Source of the DNA: Callipepla californica brunnescens
Lineage: Eukaryota; Chordata; Aves; Galliformes; Odontophoridae
Reading direction: 5' to 3'
NCBI GenBank assembly: GCA_023055505.1
Contig: JALIRH010000062.1
Span: 1,801,115 to 1,865,114 of the forward strand
Length of the DNA stretch: 64,000 bases
This document shows positions 11,401-23,992 of the stretch, piece after piece. The position numbers and the translations under genes were made by a program. Within the stretch, counting starts at the first letter, position 1. The number at the start of each line of letters is the position of its first letter. The notes below the pieces were generated by a model, which was not told where the DNA came from, ran no database searches, and saw only the letters and a program-made list of their open reading frames with translations.

Positions 11401-11690
11401 CTGTATGGGGACTGCTAAGTCACAGCCTGAACCACTGATTCAACACCTGAGGGAAAGACCCAGTCAGCCCTGGGAGCAGAGGTGAAGGCTATTTACCTGC
11501 ATGACCAGTAGCCTCCACCCCTCTTAGACCTCATTTAAGGGCTGCCTGCCACTGAGGAATGATCACTTTCTGGAGATCTCTCCTTTTGGATTTCTTTCCC
11601 TGTGAGCCTAGATACACAGAGATGGCTGAGTATTCATTTTCCGTATTTTCATAACATTATCTTGTTTGAGCTGGTCTCTTTGCTTTTACA
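11401..11690 (+). mobile_element. LTR of old ERV, type A/C (middle copy)
   Basis: Shares 'ctaagtcacagcctgaacca', 'cctccacccctct', 'gacctcatttaagggctg' (TATA-like) and 'ttctggagatctct' with the copies at 3.5 and 15.4 kb, ending near 'gcttttaca'. It is more diverged from those two than they are from each other. Gag/pol-like relics follow, so it could be the 5' LTR of an element ending at 15735. Confidence 0.65.
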
Positions 11691-12744
11691 GAAGCTGTTG
11701 TCCAACAAGCCACTTAGTTGGTTGCAGATCTAGGAGAAACAGAGCACCTATGGACCAGGCATAATATCTGGACATTGGAAGGGGAAGGGGCAGAGGTTCT
11801 CCCTTAAAAAAAACGCAAAAAAAAAAAACCAAAAAAAACCACTAGGAGGCCGGCCATGTCGGCTTCTCAATTGGAACTCACATAGGCATCCTGAAAATGG
11901 ATATTAATTGACTTAATATGGGCTGGTGCTCAATCATTAAAAATTGATTGCCAGCCCAGTCATGTTCTCCACCAGCTGTGGAGGAAGCTACAGGAAAGTA
12001 AAGAATTTCAAAACACACCCAAAAATCAGGGGAAGAGTTTTTGAACCAGTACCAACAAGAACACGGAAGTTGGAAGATTTAAGTTCCTAACAGAAGAAAA
12101 TTCTGTTAGGCCTTCTCAAATGGCCAGGGCACTGGCCTACTGCATGCAGTGAGTAAGAATTGGCTATTGTGCAGTTACTTGTGTTACAGGGGACGTCAGA
12201 CCCCTGTACCTAGGGCCTCTAGGTAGGACTGGTGACTATATGTGGAATTAATTTTTTTTTTGGCTCTGGAGGAACATACAGTGAGTGATGGCATTAGACA
12301 TCATTACATATTTTACATATGTATACATTATACATACATACATTACATGACATACGTTAGTAGACACTGGCACTGAATCATCAATTATTTATGGTGATAC
12401 AACTAAATTCCTTGGAGATAGGGTGATAATTGGTGGGTCTGGGGGAAAGACCATCTCTTTAACCTCTCCTGATGTTGAGGATTGGGTGTCTCTCACTCTG
12501 GGAGTGTAAGGTGTCTATTGCCCTGGTCCCTGAATACTGGGCTCAGGCATACTATGGGGTCTGACTCTGTAGACAACAGTGGGAGAGTTCAGACTAAGGG
12601 AGAGATGTATTTATATCTGGACAGTGCTGGTGATATTAAGAGGCTGTGTGAAACATGAGCCTACTTGCCTGTCAGAGCTGTGTTGAATTACTAATACTAA
12701 ACAGTACAGACTCACAAGAGGGGTTGAGGAAATGTGAAAAAAAG
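11691..12744 (+). pseudogene. gag-protease relic of ERV C
   Basis: Mostly broken frames. At 12359-12460 one frame reads a retroviral protease active site (VDTGTESSIIYGD-like) followed by 'IIGGSGGKTISL', the flap-side pattern of an aspartic protease. Upstream, 11930-12260 is Gln/Glu/Pro-rich and may derive from gag. An A-rich low-complexity patch at about 11805-11842 and an A-run at 12750-12764 interrupt it. The CR1 at 12765 separates this part from its RT. Confidence 0.55.
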
Positions 12745-12764
12745 GAGGAAAAAAAAAAAAAAGA

Positions 12765-13222
12765 CAGAGATCTCCTGGGAAGAGTCTAGCAGAAGGCCAC
12801 AAAGATGATAAAGGGCCTGGAGTACCTCTCTTATGAGGAAAGGCTGAGAAACCTGGATGCCTTCAGCCTTGGAGAAAGAATACTCCGAGGGGATTTGATC
12901 CACATCTATAAATATCTAAGGATTGGGAGGCTAAGGGATGAGGCCACACTCTTTTCTGCACTGTGTGGTGATAGGACAAGGGGAAATGGTCACAAACTGA
13001 TGCATAGAATGTTCTGCACAAATGTGTGGGGGAATTTCTTCACAGTAATAATGATGGAGCACTGGATCAGGCTACCCAGAGAGGTCGTAGAATCTCCTTC
13101 TCTGGAGACGTTCAAGACCTACCTGTGCAACCTGGTCTAGGGAGGAGCCTGCTTTGGCAGGGGGGTTGGAATAGATGATCTCTAGAGGTCCTTTCAAACC
13201 CCTATAATTCTGTGATTCAAGA
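12765..13222 (+). mobile_element. CR1 LINE, 3' end, 5'-truncated
   Basis: A frame open at 12805-13140 encodes the conserved C-terminal tail of CR1 ORF2 (pattern 'GLEYLSYEERLRNLDAFSL ... RGDLIHIYKYL ... RTRGNGHKL ... WIRLPREVV'). The 3' UTR ends 'ggttggaatagatgatctctagaggtcc' and then the short ATTCTGTGATTC terminal motif typical of CR1. Severe 5' truncation is usual for this LINE. It is inserted between the protease and RT relics of ERV C. Confidence 0.92.
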
Positions 13223-15406
13223 ATAGTGCAAGAACTAGAAAAAGTAAGCATTGTAACACCTGCACGTAGCCTGTATAATTCCTCCATGTGGCCACTACAA
13301 AAGTCAGACAGCAGTAGAGCTAATAACCCAAACTGCTGAAGTTAAGATGACCTTGCCAACTCATGGGTGGATGAAAGATCTGACCCACTTTTCTGAGAGG
13401 GAGTGGTACAATCACAGTCAGTGGCACAGTCTCAGACAGAGGAGTAGTCTTTGTCAGCATTGAAATAAATGCTTCAGAACATCCTAGGCCTGGTGATGTA
13501 TCATAGTAATGCACCAGAAAACACAGCGGTCATTCTAGCAGAGTCCCATTCAGGAAGGGAAATATCCCATTCCTGAAGATGCTTGGTGTACAGATGGGTC
13601 CATCAACAGTAAACCAATAGCAGTGGCATACCATCCCTCCACTGAAAAGATCTATTTGAAGAGGGGGGATGATCAGAGTAGCCAGTTGACAGAACTGTGA
13701 GCCATGTGGATGGTTATAACCAAGGAACCTGGTGACAGTATGCTGAATATCTGCACAGATAGCTGGGCTGTGTACTGCTCACTCTTTGCATTGCACAGTG
13801 GGCCACCCAGGAATGGACTATTCACACCCAATGAAACTGGAGCAGGGATATATGATTAGACATGTAGAATGTGGTTAAACATAGGACCATACATGTATAC
13901 CACGTATCTGGCCACCAACTTCTACACTCACTGGAAAATGATGAAGCTGACAAACTGGCTTGAGTTTGATAGGTTGAACATTCACCATCTGAGAACATTG
14001 CTGGCTGGTTACATCAGAAGCTGTGGCATGCTGGCCAAAAGACAATGTGGGCAGCTGCTAAAGCATGGTGGTTACCCATACAACTGTCTGATACTGTCCA
14101 AGTATGCTGAGACTGCAGTGTCTGCTCCAAAACAGAGGCGATTGCCTGACACAATGTTGCTAGAGGACACAGTTCTCTCCAGGATGACAAGGGCAAGATA
14201 TGCCCTGTGTCAGCTCAGCAAGTTGGCTAAATCCAGGCCTATCCAGTGCTAAGAGCAAACCAAGAATATACCATCAAAATACTCACCAGGTTGATGGCCA
14301 CCCACAGTCATTCCACTTGTGTAATGTTATAACATTGGGCAGAAGAAAACAACATCGGCAAGTGGAATCATCACTCGTAAAATCTGATGGGGGCAGGCCT
14401 TATTGAATGTGATAGTGGTAGTTTTAAGGCTGCCCTGAAGACAGACTTCAGTCCCTGCAGGGGTGGACAAAGACTCTAAAAACCCTCTGGGCCTTGAATG
14501 AAAGACCTAGAGACAGTAGACACAGTGCCCTGAAGATGCTACAGACAACACAGCCGCCCCCACTTAGGATCCAAATTAAGGGCATAAATTAACAAGTAAG
14601 ACCCCAAATGAGCGATTAAAATAATCTTTTGGTCCCTGCTCCTAAGAACCTAAAACCAAGTGGCCATGAAATAGAATGGCTTTGGAAGGTGCAAGTAGGA
14701 CCAAAGTGGTGTGGCGTAATTGCACCTTGGGGGAGATTACTGGAGGCTGGGGCGATTGGGAGTACCCCTGTAACAGGTACATGGCCTCCAGACATTGTGG
14801 TCAGCATTCTGGTTTTCATGACTAAGGAGACCTTAATCGTGTCCCTGCAGTAAATTAGGACCCCGACCACCCAAACTTTGGTACCCAATGCAGTTACGCA
14901 GTCCTAGATATTGGGGCAAAAGGAATAGTACAGACACCTGGCACATTCTCCAGTGCAAGCTGAAGTGTTGACCCAGGACAGGAACATGGCCTGTAAGGTA
15001 GTATGGAGGGTGGATCTACCCCTTCTTGTACTTCTGAAACATCTACACTATATCCTGTGAGTCTCTTTGGATCGACAATATCACCAGGAGGAATAAAATG
15101 GCATCGGGATGCTCCAGTGTAACTGGGAGATCAGTGTGACACCTGATGGTGGACTATATGGGACTGATGGAACACAAACCAAAACTTCCTGGCAACTTTG
15201 TGCCTACAGGAGAACCATTGAGAACTGTCCCAGAAAGGAACATGGGCTTCAACCATAAATCAGTCATCAGTTATCTCATATTTTGTTGATCTACACCAGA
15301 ATGGGCAAATTGTATGAGCATCATGGTTCACTGGATCACCATAATGGAAAGGACTTGCCTTAATTAATGCAATCATTAATTCATGCTTTGGAGGAGTGGA
15401 TTGTAG
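13223..15406 (+). pseudogene. pol relic (RT, RNase H, integrase) of ERV C
   Basis: In order: an RT start fragment ('CSLYNSSMWPLQKSDSS' type) at about 13262-13318; an RNase H fragment with 'DAWCTDGSINSKPIAVAYH' at about 13587-13643 and 'CTDSWAVYCSLFAL' at about 13752-13793; and an integrase N-terminal zinc-finger-like piece at about 13995-14130 with His and Cys in the expected order after a frameshift. Integrase core fragments lie near 14270-14400. Most of the RT is missing. A Trp-rich frame at 14629-14853 may be the integrase C-terminus. From 14860 to the LTR nothing is recognised. Confidence 0.6.
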
Positions 15407-15735
15407 TGCAAATACTAAGTCATGGCTTGAAACAGTGATTGAGCACCTGGTAAGAAGGCAGAGGCAACCCAGGGAAGCTCATGTGTATGTAATGCACCTA
15501 AGCGACTGGAAGGATTGGAACCAGGATCCACTCCTTCTCAGACATCATTTAAGGGCTGACAGTGGGGGCAAGGTTATCTTGATGGAAATCCCTGCATGTC
15601 TGAGTTCTTTTGAAGGTAAGCAGCTTGTTTCCCTTATTTCTATGCCCACTGCATTTGCATTTGAGTGAATCCTCACTTGCTGCAACCTGGGATCTTGCTG
15701 CTCTGCTATTATTGCTGCACTTTCATCATATTACA
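15407..15735 (+). mobile_element. LTR of old ERV, type A/C (right copy)
   Basis: Closest to the copy at 3534-3847: 'gtcatggcttgaaacagtgattgagcacctggtaagaaggcag' has an almost identical partner there, as have 'gcgactggaagg', 'caaggttatcttgatgga', 'gagttcttttgaaggtaag' and the end 'gggatcttgctgctctg..ttcatcata'. It ends at about 15735 (ATTACA). It closes the nested retroviral block. Confidence 0.7.
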
Positions 15736-18566
15736 CAGGGAATGCATAGATGTATTGAAGGTATTATAAGTTAAAGAACTAAACACACTAGTATGCTTGA
15801 GGGTTACTTATATGTAAGATTCACTTCTAAAATATTAAGCTATGCCATTGAGCATAAAAGTAGACAATTTTGAAGAACAGAGTAAGTGCTACCATAATGG
15901 CATGTGCTAAGTAGTAGAGGCAAGGTTTACTATTTTATGTCTTGCAGCTTCTGTGGAAAGAGTTAAATACCAATTACCATTCAGTTCATTGGACAGGTCA
16001 CTCAAATATCCACAAATGAAGCTCAGACTCACTGTTTCTCTGGTCTGAACTAATTAGACCTGGAGACGGTAATGTTTATGAGAGTGTAAAGCTCTGAAAA
16101 AATAATGATCTGTGTTTTAGAAAATAAAATTTTATTTAGTCCGTATGTTACATTCAAACTGCGAATATCCACTTGGATAAGTTCACAAGGAAACTGCCAA
16201 TGGTAGTTCCCTCTTCCCTAACAGGAATCACCTTCAGAATTAATTGGGTCATCTGGCCTCATAAGCATATATCCAATTACATAGTCTAACAGGGGTCACA
16301 GTGACTAGTCTAAGGTAAAAGCCAAGAAATATACAATATACATTGTGGTGTTCATGTGAAACTTGTTTACTCACACTACCAATCTAGTTAGAAAGTAATT
16401 TTTAAATTTAGATATAAAAATGGAACAATTATACAGTATTATTTCTAGGGACAAACACAATTCAGCAAACATATAGCAAATGTTTTTAAATCTGGCAACT
16501 AGTCTACTCAGAGGGGGATCTCTCTTTAGTTGAGATTGTATCCCTAGGTGGTGAGTAAAAAGAGATGCTTGGCTTGCTATCATATCTCTAAACACATCAG
16601 ATAACTATGCCCACCAGCCTACTTGGACACAGCAGTGGGTTTGACCATCTGCTCTGCAATATGACTACAATTCTGCAATTCTTCATATTTGGCACTAGAA
16701 TTCATAGGAAAAAAGCAAGTGGTACTAAGAAATAGTGGGTTCAGACAGGTGCCTTGGAAATTTACCCTTAGTAACATGTGTTATTGTAACAGTGATATGC
16801 ATTCATTTCCATAGTGCTATGAAAATGTACGATTTGTTTTGGCATGGGACCACAGAACATTGTCACTTCTGGTTAGTATTGCTCTCTGTAGAAACTACTG
16901 TTCACACAAGGTGTACTGTAGGCCAAAAGGTAACAGAAAAACTCTACTTATCGCAAAATAAATATACCTCACTGCATGATATCACACATTGGGAGGGACT
17001 GTATACTAATAATATTTTCATTTCCTCCTAACTTCTAGGAAGGGGCTAGGAGGATACAAGAGAGAGCTACCACCTCTCCTCCATACATATGATTAAATAA
17101 AGAACTCCTTACAATAGACTTTGCAAAAAAAGTAGATAGGAGCCATTATTTACAGAGCAGACAAATTTATGGAGGAAACAAACAAACAAACAAACAACAT
17201 AATAGTCAAACGCTGATCTCTTTTCCTTCTTTCAAGAGCTATCCTTGAAAGTTCTTTTGTTATTTTGGCCTTCCAGGATTCAATCTCATGTCCTCTGAAC
17301 GAAGAGTGAAGGATTATTTTCAGATTAAGTAAACAAATTCTCAAGATGAGGAAAAACAATGTCCAGCTTACAAAGGAAACACCCAAGTCTTTCTAATGAA
17401 GGATAAAATGTAATTACTTAGAATGAGAATTGTTTTTTGCTGTTTCTCCCCTTTAATCCACTTGGCTTTACCTCTCAATGTCCCATGTTGTAATAATTTG
17501 GACTTAGATTTCCCAAATACAAAAAAACTTAAAACTCTAGAAACTTACCTTGCAGAGCTTAATCTCAGGAATGTATACATTAGGATCTTTCAAACTAGTC
17601 ACTTTATGTAGAAACAAAACTCTAGTCATTCTTAACAGTTTTTTTTACTGGTTGCTGCCACGATTAGGAACACTGTTCTTGGGGTTTAAGAATAATTACA
17701 AGTCCTTCTTTTGAGACAGGTGAAATGTATGTAAATATAGGATTTTCTTTTTATTTTTTTTTCCTGTTAGTCAAAATTCCCTTATTTTAAGACATTCAGA
17801 TTTCATCACCAGAAAGTGCCAGTAGTGTATTCTTACATCACAAATAAGTTTGAGAGTCAAAATCTTCAGAAAATGTCAAAAACACATTGAAAAGCATTGA
17901 ACAAGTCCAAAGGACAGAAAACTAGATAGCTGACCAGAAAACAGTAGTGCAAGAGGTAATTGTTTCCAATCCAAACGACTTTGTGACTGTCTTCTATAAC
18001 TGGAAATACGGAAAGGAAATTCAGTTAGCAAAACTGGGCTTCCCCAGCGTAAAATGTGTGGAAATTGAAAAAATTAAGGTAATGGAATACATAGAATGAA
18101 ATCAAGGTATCATACTAGCCCACTCCAAACATTTGCCTCTAGCATGTAGTACTGATAAAAGTGAAATTGGATGTGACAATCATGTGTGTAACAATTGTAT
18201 GTAACAAGAAGCACAAGAACCTCAGCAAACTGATTCTTTTTTTCTCCATATTATCAGCCCTATTTTGCATCTATTTTTATCTATTGTGGAAGTTTCCTGT
18301 GTTTGCTTTCTAAAGTTCATTTAAAGACTATAACTATCAACTTTTTTTTTTTTATTTGAATAAAATTTTTATTTTAAACAAAGAAAAATTTCATTCAGTT
18401 AATATACAAGCAAATATGAAAGAGCTAATCCAGATGACATGAAACAAAGAATAATACTTGCCCATCCCTATTGTAGTGTACATATTCTTTCTTCATTTTT
18501 TCTTATCTGACTTATATACAAACTCAATTCCTAGCCAAATATACTAGAAAAAAAAACAATATTCAG
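15736..18566. other. AT-rich DNA, no recognised gene or repeat
   Basis: No transposon signature or coding pattern was recognised. A 98-codon frame at 16735-17031 has no family and lies amid stops. Short T- and A-runs are the only low-complexity features. This part may be unique host DNA or very old unrecognisable repeat. Confidence 0.5.
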
Positions 18567-18814
18567 GAGAAGACCCATTCTGATGCGATCCTTGGCAATG
18601 ATTATCAGGACCTGGATGCTGACCTGAAAGCCTCACTTCATGAAACAGACTTGAATTTGTTTTTTGACTCTGGAGATGAAATGGGCTCCACAGGCAGTGT
18701 CACTAACCTCTCTGACTTTCCTTGGGCAGGTGCACCACAGCTTTGTCTCACCTGCCCCACCATTATCTGCAGTTCCTGTCTCAATTTCTTTTTCAAACGT
18801 GTTTCTGAACTTGC
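18567..18814 (+). other. possible host exon, family not recognised
   Basis: One + strand frame is open from upstream of 18540 to a stop at about 18816 and reads unusually protein-like, with an acidic, Ser-rich middle (for example DYQDLDADLKASLHETDLN and later DSGDEMGSTGS). An acceptor-like 'attcag' ends at 18566. Possible donors are the G|GTGCAC at about 18731 and the better G|GTAATG at about 18814. There is no start codon near the beginning, as expected for an internal exon. Against it, the acceptor lacks a good pyrimidine tract and no other exon was found. It could also be a pseudogene fragment. The family is not recognised. Confidence 0.3.
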
Positions 18815-20093
18815 TGGGTAATGATATAAACAAGACAACAACTGTCCAGGTACTATGATGTCTCTAGGTAGAAAGATTTAAAGGCAGATGATATTCTTGA
18901 AAGCAGAAAGATTTTGCTAGTGGTCATGAGAAAATTCACTGGGTGATTACACTATGCTACTCATCATGAAATCCAGGAAAGGATATTGAAGACTATGGAT
19001 ATCCATACAGTATATGGAAAGAACTGACAAAGTGTTGAGCAAAACAGAAGATAACACTGGAAGCTGTGAAAGTGAACATTATGATTGATACTGATGAAGA
19101 AATAAGGAACTCCAATGTGCAGAAATTCAGTCTATGCTCTCATTTTTCTGTGTGTGCAAGAAACAGTTGCAATAGAGGTTCTGGGAGAACCTAACTCTTT
19201 AAGTTCTAGAACACTGTTCAATTTTCCCTTTTAGGAAAATACAACAACAAGAAGATAGTACAGACCGTTAGAAAATGAATAAGGATCTAAAAGATAGTGT
19301 ACTCTGATTTCATGCTTCCATCTCTATTTATTAAAATAATACCTTTTATTTCATTTTATGACATATATTTCTTTTTTTTTTTTTCCTTTTAATCACCTTA
19401 TGACTTTGTAGTTTAACAAGTGGTTCCAGTCTGAGTAGATCATTTTACAAGCTTGTGTAGGTTATGTATTTATTACAGTGTTTTGAGGGAGAATATACAT
19501 TCCATTACTGTTCCCTAGAAGAATGATTCACTGTTTTGGCTAAGTTGCCTTGACGTAATGAATGAGCCACTTATTATCATGCTGGATCTCAAATTAAACA
19601 AAGAACAGGTTTTTTAAAAGAAAGCATTCTGCAATGTCTATCTAAGAAATCTAGAGCGGAGCTCCCTGTCCAGTCAGTGTGCTGCTCTGGAGACTGACCT
19701 TTCTTTGACCTTTCAGAGGAATATGATCTGTGGTCAGATCTCAGGATGCCCATATGCCATATTTTGCCAAGAAATAGGAAGCTATTTCTTCTGTTTCTTT
19801 TGCTAACAGATTATGAGGGCAAGGATTAAAATTATTCACTGAGGAGTAGACATCTGACATTCCCACACAGATTTCCCTTTTTGGAGTGGTGAATTCCTTC
19901 CTAAAACTTGTTTTCTGCCTTTGGCTAATTTATTTATTTTTCTCATTGTCATTGCTACTCTTTCTGAGTCCTCTGAAATTGAGATAGCTAATCACTGGAA
20001 CAAAATATTCATTTTTTCAAATGTATTTGTACTTAAAAACACCATTGTATGCTTATCCTCTAAAAATATGTACTATCTTCTATTTCATTTTCA
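18815..20093. other. AT-rich DNA, nothing recognised
   Basis: A T-run at about 19371-19384 and dispersed stops are all that is seen. No gene, LTR or CR1 signature was recognised. Confidence 0.5.
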
Positions 20094-21300
20094 AAGAGTC
20101 AGACAACCTTTTGAGTTGAAAGGGACAATTAATTCTAATTCCCCTGCAATGAACAAAGACATCTACAGGTAGTTAAGAGTTCATTTACCCTTGTCATATA
20201 GTGACAGACACTGTTAAAGAATCTGTCCCGTTCTTTCTTATAGCCTTCTGTAGACACTGAAATTCTGCTTCCAGGTCTCCCTAGGGCTTTCTCTCCTCCA
20301 GATTAATTAGGAGGGTAGTGAAGCCCCAGTTCTCTTAGCCTGTCCTCATACTGCAAGTCTTCCAACCTTTGGATCATTTCAGCATTCCTCCCCTGGAAAT
20401 GTTCCAATGCATCCATGTCTCCTCTCGTATGAGAACTCCACATCAAGTTCCTTATTTCAGGTGAATTTTCACCAGCTCAGAGTAGAGGAGCAAGATTACC
20501 ATTATTGACCTGCTGGTCATACTTCTTTTGATGCAGCCTGGGATATGGGTGGCTTTTTGGACTGCAGCAGCACATCGCTGTCTGTTTTCATCCACCAGTA
20601 TTCCATCCACTCAACCTCCAGCTTGTATTGATTGTGGGAGTTGCTTTGATTCAGCTGTAAGACTGAACTTGGCTTTGTTGAACCTCTCTGGATCAAGTCT
20701 GCCTAGGTCTCTCTGCATGGCATTCCATCCCTCAGGCATGTTGACCACACCTCACAGCTTGGTGTTATCTGCAAACTTACTAAGTGTGTACTCGATCCCA
20801 CTGTCAATGTCACTGATGAAGATATCAAAGAATATTAGTCCCAGTACTGATCCCTGAGAGACATCATTCATCACCAATCTTCATTTGTACATTAAGTGGT
20901 TGGCCAACACTTTCTGGATATGATTTCACAACCAATTCTTCATTCACTGAACTGGGAATCCTTCAAATTTGTATCTTTCCAATCTGGAGAGAAACACATT
21001 GTGGAGGACCACATTAAAAACTGTACTGAAGTCCAGATAGCTCATATCAACCACTTTTCCCTTGTCCACTGATGCACAGAAAGCAATTGAGCTGGTAAGG
21101 CGGGACTTGCCCTTTGTTGAAGACATGCTGGTTGTCTCAAAGCACCTCCCTGTGTTCAGTGTGCCGTAATTTATCTTCGAGGAGGCAGTTTCATATAGTT
21201 CAATGGTCTTCCCTGGAAGACTGATGAGGCTGACTGCTCAGTAATTCCATCCCATCAGAGGCTATTCTGAACTTCTGGAATCTGTGTTTAGTAAGGAATC
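20094..21300 (-). mobile_element. old CR1 LINE, ORF2 part
   Basis: Read on the minus strand, the sequence follows the CR1 ORF2 reverse transcriptase C-terminal half and 3' region. The + strand shows the familiar reversed phrases 'ggcattccatccctcaggcatgttgaccac', 'cttggtgttatctgcaaactta', 'ccagtactgatccctga' and 'cctgtcctcat'. Frames are broken throughout. A frame at 20944-21126 (-) keeps the palm-region pattern 'DKGKVVDMSYLDFSTVF'. The 3'-terminal repeat is degraded. It is clearly older than its right-hand neighbour. Confidence 0.88.
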
Positions 21301-21332
21301 ACATCCTGTAAACATGTGTATTTTCAAGACAT

Positions 21333-21980
21333 ACAGAATCATAGAATCATAGTGGTTGGAAGTGACCTCAAGAGATCATCGAGTCCAACCCCCCACCAAA
21401 GCAGGTACCCTACACCAGGTTGCACAGGTAGGCATCCAGGTGGGTCTTGAATAGCTCCTGAAAAGAAGATTCCACAACCCCCCTGGGCAGCCTGTGCCAG
21501 TACTCCATCACCCTCACTGTAAAGAGGTTGTTGCGCACATTCATGTGGAACCTCCTCCTGTGCTGCAGTTTCTGTCCATTTCCCCTTGTCCTGTCTCCAC
21601 ACACTGCTGAAAATAGTCTGGCCTTGACACTTTGTCCCCCACACCTCAGATATTTATAAATCTGGATCAGGTCCCCTCTCAGTCTTCTTTTCTCAGGGCT
21701 AAAGAGACCCACTTCATTTAGACTTTCTTCAAAGGGGTGATCCTCCAGGCCCTTCACCATCTTTGTGGCCCTGTGCTGGACTCTTTCCAAGAGATCCCTG
21801 TCTTTTTTATACTGGGGAGCCCAGAACTGGACACAGTACTCCAGATGAAGTCTCACCAGGCCAGAGTAGAGGGGAAGGATCACCTCCGTTGTCCTGCTGG
21901 CCATGCTCTTTTTAATGCATTTCAGAATGCCATTGGCCCTAAAGCTAAACAAGCTCAACATCCCTCTCTTCTTGCAGTAA
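21333..21980 (-). mobile_element. younger CR1 LINE 3' end with 183-codon ORF2 tail
   Basis: The + strand starts with 'agaatcatagaatcatagtgg', the reversed CR1 3' terminus. The minus-strand frame 21961-21410 is open for 183 codons and is the C-terminal part of CR1 ORF2: 'RTTEVILPLYSGLVR', 'YCVQFWAPQYKKD', 'RGDLIQIYKYLR', 'RTRGNGQKL' and 'WHRLPRGVVE'. The open frame and well kept terminus show it is younger than the adjoining CR1. It is 5'-truncated at about 21980 and cannot move by itself. Confidence 0.93.
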
Positions 21981-23342
21981 CGCCTTCAGTTAAGTGTTAG
22001 CTTTCAACAGTTTTCTTTGCTTTTTTTTTTTTTTTTTTTTGGTAGGAATTTGTGTGGCTAGAATGAGAGAGAGGCTTCACGTATATTTTCTTTTCTTGTA
22101 TTCCTGACTTCTGAACAGGGCTCAGTAAAAGTTAATCTAGAATCTACTAAAATATAGATGAATCCTGTTAAGAAATTTTCACAATGAAGGAAAAACGAAT
22201 AGAACAAAAAAATCCTTAAATTAAGTGCAAAATGTGTTTTGTGTCTCTGTTCAGTGCTGTTTTATCATGTTTATTTATCCTGGTAAGTTTGAGTATCAGA
22301 TTTTTATTATTATTTTTTTTTAACGTAGGTATCATCAACATCTGAGTCTGATATTTATTATTAGTCATGTTGTCGAAGAGCCTTTCTGCCAAGCAGTCAA
22401 AACACTTCCACGCACATTAACTGAAAACTTGTATTCTACTACTCTTGCACAGGATGTCTGCAACTGTACTATGTGCAATGTAAGGGAGAATCAGAACCCA
22501 GGATTTCTCATAAGCTATAAAAGACAGCCATGATTAAATGAACAAAAGCATGACATAATCAGAGCTTAAAATTCTGACACAATCCTGTTGGAATTAGAGT
22601 GGAAAGTATTTTTTTCTACTGTTCACAAGAATGTATTTTGTGAGTTTCATTGTCAAATAAGAATGGAAGGTAATCTGAAGTACTACGGCTATGAAACCTA
22701 TACTCAAGGAGTATTAACCTTGTTATGCTCTCCTAATGAAAATAAAAAAGTTATGCATTAAAGTTTCCTTAGTGGAAAAGATTCTAGTAAGAAAAACTCA
22801 GTGGAAGAAAGGTTTTTCTTTAATCTCTTAAAACTTTATCTTGCTATTTTCATACTCTCTTTCTCCCCATAGAAAGAATTCTATCTGAGGCCAACTTCTA
22901 GGTAACAAAGTGAAAACACTCTCCCTTCAAGATCTTTCAGTTTGCATTTTCCACTTTATCTGTCAGTTACAGTTATGGGTTTTTTTTTTGGCTCTCACAA
23001 CATCATGAAAGAATATCAACAGGCAAAATCTGAATTTCCCATGACACAAGACATTTTGCATAATGATCAGGAATAGAGGATTAAATATGTAAACATAAAC
23101 AGAGAAAGCATTTAGTGGATTACTGGTTTAACTTTTCAAGCCAGCTTAGGAACGTGAAATTTATGCTTTTCACAGCTAATGTTTCTATACCAATTTTGCT
23201 CACAACCATTGAGTTTTTATTTTATAATATTTTTTTCATTTTAATAAATTAGTTATATGTATGTCATATTACCAGAAAATTTTAGTCCTAATTTTTTGCT
23301 CCTTTCAGACAATAAACCAGTCTATTATTATAATTATTAATT

Positions 23343-23380
<38 letters not shown>

Positions 23381-23935
23381 AAATTAATCTGAAGGTACTG
23401 ACGGTTTGGTATGTGTTCCTTGTCCCATGTTGAGACAAGAAATTCCCAGCATGATTTTATTCTATCTTCTGTTGTAAATGTTTTAATGTTTTAAGAATTT
23501 GGCTTGACTTACCTGAGAGTAATGTGAACATAAAAACCTTCCTAGATTAATGTATTTAACAGTGTAACAACACTATTTGGTGTTGAATTGGAAAATGGTA
23601 TCAGTAATTTTGACTTAATTGTACTTACAGCCTTGAGAGGTAACATATCAGGTGAAATAATAAGAGGGATATGAATACTTCAGAGTTATCACTCTGTTTT
23701 TCTCTGTCTCTCCAACAAATGGAGAAGTTGGTTTGCATTTAAGCTAAGTCCAGATATAGTCATCTAGTACTAACTTAGTTGCATTTCCTTCCAGCATAAT
23801 TAGACAAAATTTCGGGTACTCATTTTTCAGCTCCTTTCAGTCTCAAAATGGTAATATCAAATACCTTTTTGTTTTGAAAACATAAGGGTGAACAACTCAT
23901 ACTTGGGAAAACAAAACATGCAAGCAATCTGTCGT
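21981..23935. other. AT-rich DNA with microsatellite
   Basis: No gene or transposon recognised. Contains T-runs at about 22021-22040 and 22980-22988 and the (ATC)n array listed separately. Confidence 0.55.
23342..23380. repeat. (ATC)n microsatellite
   Basis: About twelve to thirteen perfect ATC/TCA trinucleotides. Confidence 0.95.
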
Positions 23936-23992
23936 CGTTTTAGGATTTTTGCTATTGGTATTCCACATAATAACATCCTGTAAAGCACTGGA
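23936..23992 (+). mobile_element. LTR 5' fragment, B-type superfamily
   Basis: The text 'atttttgctattggtattcc' then 'acataataacatcctgtaaagca' matches the start of the LTRs at 10.2 and 29.6 kb. The remainder is lost beyond an A-rich stretch. Confidence 0.65.

Noticed and set aside
12805..13140. 111-codon frame as a host gene
   Set aside because: It is the C-terminal tail of CR1 ORF2, with the CR1 3' terminus directly following.
16735..17031. 98-codon frame that might be an env piece
   Set aside because: No membrane anchor, cleavage site or Cys pattern of Env could be made out, and no LTR is nearby.
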